Assembly (NCBI RefSeq): GCF_024763615.1
Contig: NC_077224.1
Span: 36,342,712 to 36,406,711 of the forward strand
From: Phlebotomus papatasi
Taxonomy: Eukaryota; Arthropoda; Insecta; Diptera; Psychodidae
Reading direction: 5' to 3'
DNA length: 64,000 nt
Shown here: positions 24,701 to 34,727 of the stretch, in pieces
Layout of the letters: each line of letters starts with the position of its first letter
Position numbering within the stretch: the first letter of the stretch is position 1
The notes under the pieces: generated by a model
The model's database searches: none
Told to the model about the DNA's origin: nothing
The model's input: the letters and a program-made list of their open reading frames with translations, nothing else
Made by a program: the position numbers and the translations under genes

Positions 24701-27700
24701 AGTTTCGCAGCGTTTATGGGAAAAACTCAATTTTTTAACACAAAAACTGCAAAATCGGACAGATGACACAATCTGAGAAAAAAATCATGTATGGACGAAA
24801 TATCCTCTACAATTATACTGAAGAAATTATCGCCATTTATGTAGAAGGAAATGTGGCATTTCATGAAAGCTTTTCATTTACCAAATTCGGACAATTAGAA
24901 CCGGAGCTGGAGTTAATTTTTATAAAAAAAAACTTGACCTCGTCTAGCTCGGGTTAGGAGGGTCCAATCGGGAGGCCTTAAGTTTGTTTTTAATAAAAAG
25001 TTCTAAGGGCCAGCTATAATACACTACAATTTGAGCCCGATTCATGCCATAGGGGCTGAACAATTGAGAAAACAAAACAATATGGGTTTTCAAAATGGTT
25101 GATGGAAAGGTAAAGGGTGGGGGTCAATGCACCAAGTTACAATTTTCACCCAATATATAACCTTTTCCGAACACCAGAAGTCGATATCTCTCTTAGTTTA
25201 GGAGATATTAAACTCTAAATAGCGACCGGCCAGGCAGGAAAGTTTTTAGCCACCCATATATTCGTAATCAGGAAGTAACCAAACCAAACACATTTTGGCA
25301 AGGTTTGGGGCGGATCAGAAGACATGAGATTTTGGGATGATTATGGTGAAATTGTTAAGAATCTCACCTATAATTGAGATGAATCACCCGTTGTCAAATT
25401 AAAAATTCTAAATTATTAATGTCCAATAAATAGTATCATATAAATTTCGATCAATTAATTGATTAATTTGCGAAAGAATATCCTGAATATTTTTTAAATT
25501 TCCCTATTTTTACATCATAAAATTGGTATGTGAGAATGACTAATATTATTACTTTTATTTCTAACTCACCTGAGTACGTAACATGAATTGTTTGGAAAAC
25601 TCCACAAAAATAAATTTTGTGAACTCAAGATAAACTCTGAAAGGATTTGAAACATACGACAGAACTTTAACAGGCTAAACGTTAAAAGTGTTTCATTTAT
25701 CAGGTTTTTTTTAAACTATTCACAAAGATATGTCATACCAAGAAAGTTTTATTTTTATTTTAATAAAATGATACGTTTGATATGGTTATATTTTATATTC
25801 TCCAAGACGTAATTTTTCCATACTTGTATTGTTATATATATTTTTAAGATGTCCAACAGCTCCAAAATTTTCCATGACTTTTTCTATTCTATATTTCAAT
25901 GTTATTTTTTGCTTTTTGAAAAGTCAGTATTACAGAGTGTAAATCATTTAAAAGTTATTCCACAGTTAATTTTCCACGTCATTCATGTCCTTTTTTCCCT
26001 TCTAATGATACAGACGAGTTCACATCAGTGAGAAAACTTTGAAATTCCTCAACGGAGAGTTCGAGGTGGAACCAGCTTATGGGGAGAAACGTGAGGAGAG
26101 TTTGAGAATTGCAGGACTAAAAACATATTTTATAACGAAAGTTCTGAAACCTGTAAGTTTATTAACTTTGTATCCAACTAAAAGTTCTTCATTATTTGAT
26201 TCTTTTTTTTTGTGTGACACATCAACTATTTGCAGTTTGTTCCTACGTCGAATGAGGAGAAGAATGGAACAACGAAATTAGGCGATATGGCACAAAACTC
26301 CCTGGAATCCGATGCACTGTCTGACACACTCCAGGAAGATGATCAGCCAAAGGTATGAGAGCCATAATTGGTAGAATGAAATTTCCAAGTGGGTTAATTC
26401 AATTAATTATCGTTGTGGAACAGACTCATATCACACAGGAGAGTCACGATGTCTCGCCAATGTCGGAGGACAAGCAGAAGGAGGAGGACTATAGGTTGAG
26501 ACTTCAGAAGGAATTAGTTAGTCGCGATGGTCATGGGTAAGTTTTAATTGAAATTTTCTATTTGATAATGCTTAATATCTTTTATCTTATAATTTTTTTT
26601 CCAGGGACCTGTCCAAACACACAAATTTTCTGTTAACATTTCGCAATAAGAATCATGAGGCGGCATATTCAGCCTATCGAGAGCCATATTCAGCAGTACC
26701 ATTGCTTGCATGCCTTGTCGTGTATTTCTTAGGCATCGTTTATTATCCTGTGGTGCTTCCTAAGTAACATGTCCATCCCCATACTCCACCTTTTCACCAA
26801 AAATTTAATTGAAATTCCTCTCAAATATTTCAGAACTGCTCTCCATTTTGCACTAACATTGGCGCCATTTCTCCTCATCTTCCCATTAGTCTTCATTTCC
26901 GTGGGAGAAAGTTTTTTCCTCGTAAGTTAATTTATTCGTTGGTATAGCACAAAACAAACTAACAAAACTTTCATGTCAAAACTTTCAGATCTTTCCTGAG
27001 TGGTTAGTGAACATCAGTAAGAAATTCAATGATCTCATCTGGCTCCGAAGAACATCGGCTGCTCTCGTTATCCTCCTCATCATTTTGATGAATTTCTTTG
27101 ATATGGTAAACCACTGCCTTATTTCAATACTGCAATTACTTCCAAAGCTTCAATAAACTCTCTTTCCCTCTAGGTGGCTTTTACACTGCAATTGGGCAAC
27201 ACAGATACTTCTGTTAATACAACCCTTCATCACTTTAAGCTCGAACCATCAGAAGCATACTTCCCATCGTATTTCACCAACTATGCTGTATTGATACTTA
27301 TTGGTACCTCTATCTTAGCACAATTATCACATGTTGTCAAGATATTCCTCATTATTGCAAGCACAGGTGGGTGATTTTAAATAAAAAATACTAAGAAATG
27401 CATTGAAAACATTGACATGATTTTTATTTTTGCAGCTTTATACTGTTTCACAAATATCTTTCTGATGGAAAAAGACTTTCAGAGAGAACAAACTACGTTA
27501 TGGACTGTGTGAGTATTCCCTGAGACACTATTTCTCAGAAATTCCTATTCATGAATGTTCTCTGAGGAGTATTCTGTGACCTAAAAATTATGATTCTTGG
27601 GAGAGTAGTCTTTTTGTTGAAATCTCTATAAAAGTTATTCCAGGAGTAATACCTTCTGCTGTGGCTGTTCAATTCAATCTTAAATTGCATGGGAAGGAAA

Positions 27701-30495
27701 GTAGGACAAACTATATTGAATTTTCCAAGAAATCTCCAATTGAAATAGAATCATGGGGATGATAAAACATCACTTTTCCTAATTGGGTCTGAATAAGAAC
27801 ACTACCAACCATTGATTGGGATTTTATAGGGCTTTAAGGGAGGGTACTGTAAACTTATATTATAGCATTTCTAAAAATACAAATACAATCCTTATTGTAA
27901 TCACATTATTTACACTCAGAAAAAAAAATTCGAAATTTAAAAATATTGTTCTTAAGTAACACAGCTTTCAGATTGAAAGTTTAGCCCAGTTCCCGAAAAT
28001 CACAAAATTATAAATAAAAAGTAATTTTACTGGTTTTTCGTTACTTATCACTTGCCCTTAAATCCAACCCTAAGCCATAATTTCGCCAAAAATTCAGTTT
28101 GATAAGAAATTAGAAGAGGTAATCCATTAGACCAATACGAGCTTCAGACCTAAGGCTTAAGTGGTCTTCAGACTAGAGGTTTAGCCCAGTTCCTGAAGGT
28201 ATGAAAATCCTAAAGAGCAACCAATTTTATAGCTTTTTGAGAACCTAATATGTCATTTACTTTAATAATTCAATTCTAAGTTAAGTTTTTTCCAAAAAAT
28301 GGTGATTGATAAGAAATTAGAGCAGCTAAGCCACATGGCTAAGCCTTAGGTCTGAAGCCCGTATTACTCGTTTTCTAATCAGTCAAGATTTATTGGAAAA
28401 TTTTGACCTATGGCAACTAATTTTATTGGTTGTTGAAAAAGTAATAAATTATTTGCCCTTAATAATCCAATCTTAAGTCAAAATTTTCCAATTAATCTTT
28501 AATACTCAGAAATTACAAAAGTTAAGCCATATGGTTAGCTTTAGGTCCAATGTCCGTATAAAAGAAGGATAAAGCGGTCTTCAGACTAGAGGTTTGGCCC
28601 AGTTCCCGAAGGTCTTAGAATCATAAATGGAAACCAATTTTATTCCTTCACAGAAACTAATAAGTAATTTTGCCCTTAATAATCCAATCCTAAGTTAAAT
28701 TTTCCAAAATATCTCGACTTATAAGAGATAGGGTAGTGTGCCAAATTCCGGCCAGCTTGCAATTTCGGCCACCTTTTTTGTTCCTCGAATTACCATGAAT
28801 TTTCAGTTTTTACATACTCTAGAGATTATTCAATGCAAAAGAATAACAAAAAATGTAGCTTCGACAACCGAGATGATGTGAAAAAGACATTTGAAGAATT
28901 CCCGAAGGGCAAGGAACTTTGAGAATAAAGGTGGCCGAAATAGGGCATCAAAGCTATGTCTACATTTTTATTCACTTCAAAATGTATTAGGAAGGATTTT
29001 AAAGTAAATAAAGACGATAAACTGTCTACAAGGTTCTAAGCAACACTCCTTAAGTAGAAGGAATGAAAAAAATCAATTTCTATTAAAGATATTACATTTC
29101 AAACTTGAGACTTTGGCGCTTGCATGCAACTATACCGAAATTTGGCACGCACTTACCCTAATAACAGTTAAGCCATGGCCAACTGAAGCTCGTATACTGA
29201 AGCTCGTATACTGAAGCTCGTATAAGACAATCATCGATGTTCCAAAATTCAATAAATTCATTTAAAATATTTTGTGATATTTCCTTTATATTCCATGTAT
29301 AAATTTATTCCCTTATAATATTGAAAAATGGCTTAGTATTTTTCATAAATATTTCAGAGATGTACCTCTACGCTTTGTAATCTCTGTACAGTTGATTGCA
29401 ATTGCCATAAGCCTATCTATCCTATCTCGTCACTTTGATCGTGAAGATCGTGTGATCTTCATGTGGCGGATTGAGGTATCCGAGGCCAAGGAGAAGGCAA
29501 GTGACATGAGACAACGAAATGAGCAACTCGTTTACAACATCCTTCCCGTTCACGTGGCAGCTCATTTCATGGGAAACAGGAAACGTTCTCATGATGATCT
29601 CTACTCCCAGAGTTATGCCGAAGTAGGTGTTCTGTTTGCCAGTATGCCGAATTTTTCGGATTTCTACTCAGAGGATGCTGTAAACAATCAGGGCCTAGAA
29701 TGTCTTCGTTTTCTCAATGAAGTCATATCGGATTTTGATGCATTGCTGGAACTACCACAGTTTCAGGACATCATCAAAATCAAGACCATTGGATCGACCT
29801 ACATGGCAGCCAGTGGACTCAATCCCACACGTCAGGTTCAACCTGAGGATCCGATTGTTGTGCGATGGAATCACTTGGCATTGCTGGTGGAGTTCGCCAT
29901 TGAACTGAAGAAGGCCCTACAGGGCATCAATGAGCAATCCTTCAATCACTTCGTGCTGAAGATGGGTGTCAATCACGGACCCATAACAGCCGGTGTGATT
30001 GGAGCTAGGAAGCCACATTATGATATCTGGGGCAATACGGTCAATGTAGCGTCTAGGATGGAAAGTACCGGTAAGGCAGGTGCTATCCAGGTGACGGAAG
30101 AAACATGCCATATTCTCCAAACTTTCGGTTACACTTTCGAACAACGTGGGCTTGTTGCTGTTAAGGGCAAAGGTCAGCTGATGACATACTATCTTCAAGG
30201 CAAAACTGCCAAGCCCCAGCCAAGTGCGACACCTGTTGAACTCACAAATGGCTTTGTCGCAACCCCACCCACGTTATCTGAAGAAAGGGCAGAACCGTCC
30301 CAGAGTGTGGAGAAAACTGAGACGGAGAGTACCAAAGTCGCTAATGCTATCAATGAGGATGACAGTCAACCAAAGGAGATTCTTAGCAATATAATAAATT
30401 CGACAGCATCAGAGGAAGAAAATCTCGAACCAGACGCGAGGACGCCTCTCCTCACAGACACCAACAAGACCATCATCAAATCGGGCGAAATGTAG
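6737..30495 (+). CDS. Ac3: Adenylate cyclase type 3 (18 exons)
   Basis: Membrane enzyme that makes cAMP from ATP under G-protein control. Exons as read: 6737-6950, 7023-7188, 7491-7650, 16549-16698, 16792-16841, 20967-21035, 21127-21238, 21316-21443, 21563-21721, 26014-26152, 26236-26352, 26424-26536, 26605-26763, 26834-26921, 26989-27105, 27174-27366, 27436-27508, 29358-30495. They total 3345 nt, giving 1114 residues with every junction in phase; human AC3 is of similar length. Layout: cytoplasmic N-tail, six TM helices (about 44-203), C1 catalytic domain (231-450), linker, six TM helices (about 557-760), C2 domain (about 785-1020), tail. The VLEKLYQNYSIKQKR stretch near residue 28 and the GARKPHYDIWGNTVNVASRM block are AC3-like. 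The start codon follows an in-frame TAA at 6698-6700. I see no frameshift or missing key residue. Confidence 0.93.
7721..7938. mobile_element. MITE with TAGGGGAAT ends, Ac3 intron 3
   Basis: The outer 40 bp or so are inverted copies. The left end reads TAGGGGAATGTTGGCATGCT and the right end, reverse-complemented, TAGGGGAATAGGCATGGTT. Both continue into a TTCGCACAGA-TGAACCTTCAAA motif. The middle carries a second inverted pair (TTTGCAAAGAGC / GCTCTTTGCAAA). It is 218 bp and non-coding. Confidence 0.7.
8845..9300 (+). repeat. Dispersed repeat with ACCGGTT clusters, copy 1
   Basis: The unit starts near AAAGGGATGGCAAAGTGTCCC, carries several ACCGGTT/AACCGATTT words, then a GGGGAAAATGAGGGGCATGTCAAC block, and ends in GGACGGACGGACATACAGG. 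The same order of blocks is seen at 15075-15670. It is non-coding, and its class (MITE or SINE-like) is uncertain. Confidence 0.55.
9587..9706 (+). repeat. Possible tRNA-derived SINE fragment
   Basis: GTGGTGTAACTGGTAAGAGC resembles a tRNA D-arm/A-box and GAGTTTGAGTTCTGCCC is a weak B-box about 60 bp downstream. The segment is not a foldable tRNA gene with a complete acceptor stem. It lies directly against the TTAA-flanked MITE at 9708. Confidence 0.4.
9708..9855 (-). mobile_element. TTAA-flanked MITE, copy A
   Basis: A 148 bp unit with TTAA at both edges and ends related to TTAACCCTTTAAGGACGA. It contains the perfect 20 bp palindrome TTGGGTCACCGGTGACCCAA at 9818-9837. Copy B at 50639-50786 has the same length, ends and palindrome in the opposite orientation. 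TTAA targets suggest a piggyBac-type mobiliser, which is inference. Confidence 0.7.
11167..11904 (+). pseudogene. PIF/Harbinger transposase remnant with inverted ends
   Basis: Inverted ends GTGCTATCAAACTAGGA (11167-11183) and TCCTAGTGTTATAGCAC (11888-11904) enclose the start of a transposase-like protein at 11364-11665. In frame 1 it reads KRFWARKWIQERSAHG and MYDDIATGD. After a frameshift at a run of T it continues NNFLRMATEEFG, and after another shift LPHIVGPHLQRGTTKM. This order (RxxWxxxWxxxR, then FxNFLRM, then VGPxI) matches the N-terminal part of PIF/Harbinger transposases. The DDE catalytic part is missing, so it is an internally deleted, dead copy in Ac3 intron 3. Confidence 0.6.
11905..14375. 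other. Ac3 intron 3 interior, nothing recognised
   Basis: About 2.5 kb with no coding or element signal I can name. Bases about 13300-13870 are richer in G+C and less repetitive than the rest, and include a single CRE-like TGACGTGA near 13771. This could be an intronic enhancer of Ac3, but nothing in the sequence proves it. Confidence 0.35.
14376..14883. mobile_element. MITE of the TAGGGG/TTCGCACA family, split by a SINE
   Basis: The left end TAGGGGAAGTCTCTTAGG-CTTCGCACACTTCAAATATTT is mirrored at the right end by AATATTTGAAGTGTTCGAAACC-AAGTGTTTGCGAAG and CCTTCCTCTA. The same terminal words occur in the element at 36352-36556, which is 205 bp. The extra length here is accounted for by the SINE at 14517-14789. 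Confidence 0.6.
14517..14789 (-). repeat. tRNA-derived SINE
   Basis: Read on the minus strand, the head GGGCACTCAATGGGTCAAGT and GGTAGAGCACTCGC form an A-box/D-arm. GGTTCGAATCC at about 14725-14735 is a perfect B-box. The element then runs about 200 bp and ends in an (ATT)n tail, seen as AAT repeats at about 14518-14538 on the + strand. The A/B boxes plus non-tRNA body plus simple-repeat tail fit a Pol III SINE. It sits inside the MITE above, so it inserted later. Confidence 0.65.
15075..15670 (+). repeat. Dispersed repeat with ACCGGTT clusters, copy 2
   Basis: Same block order as 8845-9300: GGGATGGCGAGCATCCCAGC, several ACCGGTT words, a GTGAGGGGAAAACGAAGGCC-ATGTCAAC block, CAAGTCGCAATCTCTTACCG, and a GGCAGCCGGACGGA end. 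A more diverged relative lies at about 19060-19250. The copies sit in one intron and do not look coding. Confidence 0.55.
16293..16459. mobile_element. Short MITE-like inverted repeat
   Basis: ACGGGGAAGGGTGGGCCGTTTCGG at the left faces CTGAAACTGCCCCACTCTCCC at the right, about 165 bp apart, just upstream of Ac3 exon 4. The ends are weakly related to the TAGGGGA-GGGGC family. Confidence 0.45.
16842..18560. other. Ac3 intron 5, first part, nothing recognised
   Basis: About 1.7 kb of A+T-rich intron with no coding, RNA or clear element signal. Confidence 0.4.
18600..18860. repeat. Inverted minisatellite AAAATCCCGAAAGCC
   Basis: The left block (18605-18692) has about six imperfect tandem copies of a 12-17 bp unit around CCAAAATCCCGAAAG. 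The right block (18822-18860) has three copies of the reverse complement GGGATTTTGGCTTTC. About 130 bp separate them, so a single strand could fold into a long hairpin. Open frames across it are only the repeat read through. Confidence 0.7.
19405..20218. mobile_element. Inverted-arm element, CCGGCCAGCTTG family
   Basis: The right part (19708-20218) begins TAGGGTAGGTGTGCCTAATTC and ends GGCACACTTACCCTA. The left part (about 19410-19705) is a reverse-complement copy of much of it: compare ATTACATTTCAAACTTGAGAC at about 20070 with its complement near 19450. The unit is a large imperfect palindrome of about 800 bp. A single-arm relative occurs at 28729-29160. It is non-coding and lies in Ac3 intron 5. 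Confidence 0.6.
22540..22830. repeat. TTCGTAAA-rich repeat, copy 1
   Basis: Dense TTCGTAAA/TTTACGAA words in both orientations, with AGTTTGTGAATTCC twice. Related tracts occur at 61815-62000 and 63560-63650. It probably derives from a MITE-like element with subterminal repeats. Confidence 0.45.
24147..24390. mobile_element. TTAA-flanked MITE with TTAACACYAAACCTACC ends
   Basis: The left end is TTAACACCAAACCTACCGAC. The right end, reverse-complemented, is TTAACACTAAACCTACCAAG. TTAA stands at both edges and the element is 244 bp. The interior has GGTCAAA/TTTGACC words. It is non-coding and differs in sequence from the other TTAA MITE pair. Confidence 0.65.
24414..24674. mobile_element. MITE with CTACACTGAG ends
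   Basis: CTACACTGAGACAAAAGAG at the left faces CTCTCACTCAGTGTAG at the right. The centre holds a strong inverted pair around TTTTACACTTTTTAGGTGTAAAA. It is 261 bp and non-coding, immediately right of the previous MITE. Confidence 0.55.
27960..29230. repeat. Tandem array of about 200 bp units, Ac3 intron 17
   Basis: Four diverged copies start near 27965, 28165, 28380 and 28575. Shared landmarks are TTCAGACTAGAGGTTTRGCCCAG, CCTTAATAATCCAATC, YTAAGCCAYATGG and the end CTGAAGCYCGTAT. The fourth copy is split by the MITE at 28729-29160 and resumes as AACAGTTAAGCCATGG. The array ends in three exact tandem copies of the 14-mer ACTGAAGCTCGTAT (29184-29224). Confidence 0.65.
28729..29160. mobile_element. 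CCGGCCAGCTTG MITE inside the tandem array
   Basis: It starts TAGGGTAGTGTGCCAAATTC and ends TTTGGCACGCACTTACCCTA, giving inverted ends of about 20 bp. The body matches 19708-20218 over most of its length. It interrupts the fourth copy of the 200 bp tandem repeat, so it is younger than the array. Confidence 0.65.
29358..30495 (+). other. Ac3: Ac3 exon 18: C2 catalytic domain and C-tail
   Basis: One 1138 nt exon holds the end of the last TM helix, all of C2 and the tail. Substrate-contact residues of the family are present: K878 (KIKTIGSTYMAA), D958 (HYDIWG), N965 and R969 (NVASRM), and K1007 (VKGKGQLMTYY). The tail after residue 1020 is rich in Ser, Thr, Pro and Glu and ends LLTDTNKTIIKSGEM. 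No second adenylate cyclase lies nearby. Confidence 0.9.
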
Positions 30496-31052
30496 GAGGG
30501 TGGTAGCAAGTAGAGAACTCAACCAATTTATGGAACAATCAGTAGGAGAAACTTCTTTCCAAAATTATCCAAATGGAAGTTCAATATTTACTTTGGGAAA
30601 GTGTTAGAACTTTTTTTTTATTTATAAAATACAGTGACTGACCAGACAAATAGACTGTCAAGGTAATTATATCATCTTATTAATGGGTGTGAAAAGTTTT
30701 ATAAATCAATTAGGAAAATTCAATTGAATTACATTTTCAAGCAACACGAACAAATAATTTAATTACAACTGATTAAAAGCCACCGCAAAATTGTAAACGT
30801 TTGTCGATTTTTTTTTTTAATATTTAAAATACATGTGAAATTATCGTCTGCGCCGCAAAAGAAATATGCTAATATTTATGCAAAATCCACTACATATTTT
30901 TTTATTATTGGTTTTGGGAAATTTCTATTTTTCTACTTAAAAATTTATGATTAATTTCTCATCTTGTTTGTGTTCAAAATTTAAAAAGGAACTATTTTTA
31001 CTTTTACACAAAAGAAACAGTTTTTTATAAATTATAAAAAAAAAAAATAAAA
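30496..31052 (+). other. Ac3: Ac3 3' UTR and polyadenylation signal
   Basis: The first AATAAA after the stop codon is at 31047-31052, which would give a 3' UTR of about 570 nt. It is A+T-rich with long A and T runs. The true cleavage site is not visible from sequence. Confidence 0.4.
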
Positions 31053-31627
31053 TACGATAATTGAGTATCGAAAATTTTTAGTTTTTTCTTTTTAGTTTAT
31101 CCTTTTAGACATATTCCTTATACTTATTTATAATGAATTTTAAAAATGTCTAGAAGATCCTAGAGTTGGTATTAATTGGTTTAAATAAAAGCAAGACTTA
31201 AACAATATTGGAAATTTCGCTTTTCCTAAAGCCTTGCCATCCTTAATAAATTTAAGTAGGGAATTAAGATCCTCGTTTCTTCCATAAATCACTTTCTGTT
31301 CTGTTAGCTTATTTTGCTTAATTTTAATGTTTAATGTGAAAAATGTATTCATTCATTTCATTAGTTTAATTTCATATCTTTTTACTTCCTTCTCGCGTCC
31401 ATCGCCGTCTTTTAGTGTTCAGTCAAACCTCCAAAACAAATCGTTGGAAGAGATCCGAAATATTTTTTATGCATTTGAAACAAAAGTGCATTACTCATAT
31501 TAAATTTTAAATCACACTATTATCCATTTTGCTATCATCAACTATCCTAGACAAACCCTATGAATATCTCATTTTCAAGAGAAATTGAACCGTTTCTTTC
31601 AAGTTTTTTTTTTCAATTATTAACGAC

Positions 31628-31854
31628 TAGGGAAAACTGGGGCACCACTAAACTCGGGGTATCACCGAACACTGATTTTTTAATTGGATATTAAACTTCA
31701 GAGGATGGGACCTCTATGAATTCATCATAGATACTATAGGGATGCTTGTCCACTGAAGAAATGATCGTCATGGTCTAAGTAGTTTTGAAATTAAAATCAG
31801 TGTTCGGTGCTACCCCATGTTCGGCGGTGCCCCAATTTCCCCTATATATTTTGT
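31628..31854. mobile_element. MITE with TAGGGGAAAYTGGGGCACC ends
   Basis: The left end TAGGGAAAACTGGGGCACCA faces a right end whose complement is TAGGGGAAATTGGGGCACCG. Both ends continue into a GGGGTA-CACCGAACACTGATTTT block. It is 227 bp and non-coding. Its interior resembles the element at 5178-5356. Confidence 0.65.
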
Positions 31855-34378
31855 TTTATCACAAAGTTGAATTATTCTTTAAGAATTATCATCTTCCTCT
31901 AAACTATTTTTACTGAGAGACTATTTTTTGGCAGTCACTGTACCAATAAAATGAAATAATTTAGCGAGAGACGAGGATGACTCAATTTTTAGCCTTCGAA
32001 TAAAACTTAGGGTGATGTTAACTAGAGAAAGATATTTTAGGCTTACATTTAGAATAATAAAATCAAGTAGTAAATTTCTAAAATAATCTCTTGATTTCTC
32101 ACATAACTTACACTATCCACTTTCTTCACACAGACACATCCAATTAAAAAAAAAACAAATATCATAAAAGATCAAAAGGCTTTAATTGCATATTGATAGA
32201 AATTTTCACATACTTATCGATTTAATTCACATTAAAAGAAATTCATTTCCATACACCAAACAACATCTTCTTAATTCTGGAGTGATACAAGCTATTTTTG
32301 TACATTTTTTCCTCGCCATCAGATTTTGAGCGCGATAAAAGAAAACATTGTGGAGCAAATTTGAAAAATTCTTCAAATTAGTGATAATTTTGCGAACACC
32401 TTTCATAGAATAAAAAACTTATTGTAATGAACAAGTAATCGATAGTGTCTACGAAAGAAAAAATCATTAGCTGAAAAACTAACCACCGAATAAAATCACA
32501 AGAAATTTGAAAACATAAAAAAAACAAATAAATCCACTGACCGGAGGTTAAATACAATAACAAACTGGGAAAATTAAATTGAAAAGAAATTGGTTTTCTT
32601 TTAAAAAATGAAATCCGAGAGGTTTTTTACCGGTGTATTTTCTAAAGTCACTTTTGCCAAATTTCAATACATTTCGCACAATATTTCACAAGAATAAACC
32701 ATATTCAATGACAAATCGAATTTACATAAATTATGGAATACTTTTGGATGGAAACCTTTGATGGAAGACAGCAAATTTCAATATTTCAGATGATTTTTCC
32801 AAAGATTCGGTCAATTGTGGAATACCTCTGAAATACCAGACAACCGAAGAAGAAGCAAAAGATTAAGAATTTTACTTAGGAAATTGTACCCTAAAAACTT
32901 ACAATGCTAAAATGATTATAAAATAGTGAAGAAAAGACAAAATATAGAAAAAATAACAAAAAAAACAAACACAGTGTTTATCTCTTTTGGTAAATTATCC
33001 TGTTCTGCAAATCATTCTGTTAAATTGTCCCAAAAATAGCTTCAGAATTTATCCATCGATAAATATCTTCACTTTCACTGATCCACCAGCAAAGATTTCG
33101 TATTTGGCAAGAGAAATCATCGTAAAACACTTTCACTTGTGCAGATTGCCTAATTCTGAATGACTCGTGCTGATGAGTCGCTAATCGTGGCATTTATAGC
33201 TGTAGATCGAGAGTGGCATCTAATTTTCCGGATAATGACTTGGTCATCTCGTTGTGAAAAAAAAAGTCCACTGGACAGGCACTCAGCCGTGGCGAACCGC
33301 AAATTGATGATGCTCGTGTCATGCACAAAATCTCGTGTGTGATTCCATATAATAGTGACAATTTTGATATTCAAAGGGGGTGGAGGTGGCAGAAATGATT
33401 TGGAAAAAATTGTGAAGCAATGCATAAAGCTAATATTATGAGTAGACAATATTTATGAAATATTTCAAGAATTCAGTGAAATTTTTGAAATTTTCTTAAC
33501 TTTACGTTTTAGCACAAGTACTAAAAAGAGCATTTTCACCAGTACTTAAAGTAGATACGTAATCCACATGGGTTAACCAAAATAGTTGCCTAAAAATATT
33601 TTCACATAAGCTTTTTCTGTGGCTTTCAAGAGCAGTTGTGGTGAATGTGTACTAAAAATTTAGAACTTATTAATTTTGATTAAATTTGCTTAAACCAAAG
33701 GCTTAACGCCAATGCTTATTAAAAACGGAACTATAAATACCAACATTTTTAATTTGTGCATGAGTTAAAACTAATGTTCTAAAAATATTATTCGAACATT
33801 GAACCATTTTCTTTTCTAAAACCCAACTATTTTCAATATTTAATAATGAAAGTATAATATAGTAAAAACAAAATCAGTGTAGGTGAGAGATTCTCATATT
33901 ATTTTATTCACGACAATATACTAAAATCCCCTACTTTTTGTTTATTATCTAAAAATAAAATAAATACTAATTTAAACGTTCTAATAACATTTCAAAAGTA
34001 CTATTAAATTTTTATATATTTTAGTCATAAATGTTTTAGATTTTAGTAAAAAAATTTGGAGATCCGTCACTTGAATCATCAATTTTCGTAACCTTAAATG
34101 AATAATAAATCAGAAGCTCAATTTACTAGGTTCTCCACTAAGTCTTTAGCCTTCGCACATGATGTTAACGACATAATGTAGTCGGCATACGTCTCAAGTT
34201 ATATTTATTTTAGAAGTTAATTATCCCTTAATAGTATTCAATCACAATTCTGAAAGGTATTGCAACTCAAAGAAAAATTCTAACAAAAATTTTGAGTTCT
34301 GTGTAAAAAAAACTCCATTTGCGGGGAGTGCTATTCTACCACTTTAATTTAAAAAAAAAACTATAGCAGTTAGTAGCA

Positions 34379-34640
34379 CACCCGCTATATTCTCCAGACC
34401 TAGACCCTTCCGATTATCACTTATTCCGATCGATGGTGAATGGCATAACTGAGCTGCAGTTAGCCAATTTATAAGAAGTGAAAAATTGGGTAAATTTATG
34501 GTTTTGGCCCCAAAGCGAACCCCTGTTATCGTTGAGCCATCCATGTAATAAGAAAGAGATGGTAAAAACGTGTATAGCTAGAGAGAGCCAATATGTACTT
34601 TGAATAAACTAGTTTTTGTATTTCACCTTAAATTTTTCAG
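34379..34640 (+). pseudogene. Mariner transposase C-terminal fragment
   Basis: The frame reads HPLYSPDLDPSDYHLFRSM, the hallmark of mariner (DD34D) transposases that carries the third catalytic aspartate. A stop codon follows 13 codons later, then EVKNWVN and a decayed C-terminus ending near 34602. The N-terminal DNA-binding part and the first catalytic aspartates are absent, and no inverted ends were found. A dead fragment. Confidence 0.75.
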
Positions 34641-34727
34641 ACTCATTCATTTTACTTTATTAGAGGAATATAACGATAAATCTTAACAATCAAATTAATA
34701 GAAAGATATGACTAAAAATTTTCCTTA

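Larger units (their letters stand above)
23911..25374. mobile_element. 1.46 kb element with perfect 20 bp inverted ends
   Basis: ATTATAGGTGAGATTCTTAA at 23911-23930 is exactly mirrored by TTAAGAATCTCACCTATAAT at 25355-25374. Two other elements (24147-24390 and 24414-24674) sit inside. No transposase is visible; a 64-codon open frame at 24763-24957 has no recognised domain. It appears to be a non-autonomous DNA transposon that later received two insertions, in Ac3 intron 9. Confidence 0.6.
16792..26152 (+). other. Ac3: Ac3 exons 5-10: C1 catalytic domain
   Basis: The domain opens with ERLLLSVLPAHVAVKM. The two metal-binding aspartates of class III cyclases are present: D275 in ILYADIVGFT (exon 7) and D319 in KILGDCYYCISG (exon 8). 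The MRVGIHTGAVLAGILGQRQWQ region follows in exon 9. The C1 sequence keeps the residues expected of an active enzyme, so this half should supply the Mg-binding side of the C1-C2 heterodimer site. Exons 9 and 10 are separated by a 4.3 kb intron full of repeats. Confidence 0.88.
26605..29450 (+). other. Ac3: Ac3 exons 13-18: second membrane half
   Basis: Six further hydrophobic segments are visible, including AVPLLACLVVYFLGIVYY, HFALTLAPFLLIFPLVFI, AALVILLIILMNFFDM, YAVLILIGTSILAQLSHVV and FVISVQLIAIAISLSIL. The loop in exon 16 carries an N-T-T glycosylation sequon, as expected for the external loop of this family. Exons here are small (73-193 nt) and closely spaced, apart from the 1.85 kb intron 17. 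Confidence 0.85.

Noticed and set aside
33165..33190. CTGATGAGTC word resembling a hammerhead ribozyme core
   Set aside because: The required GAAA and the three helices are not found nearby.
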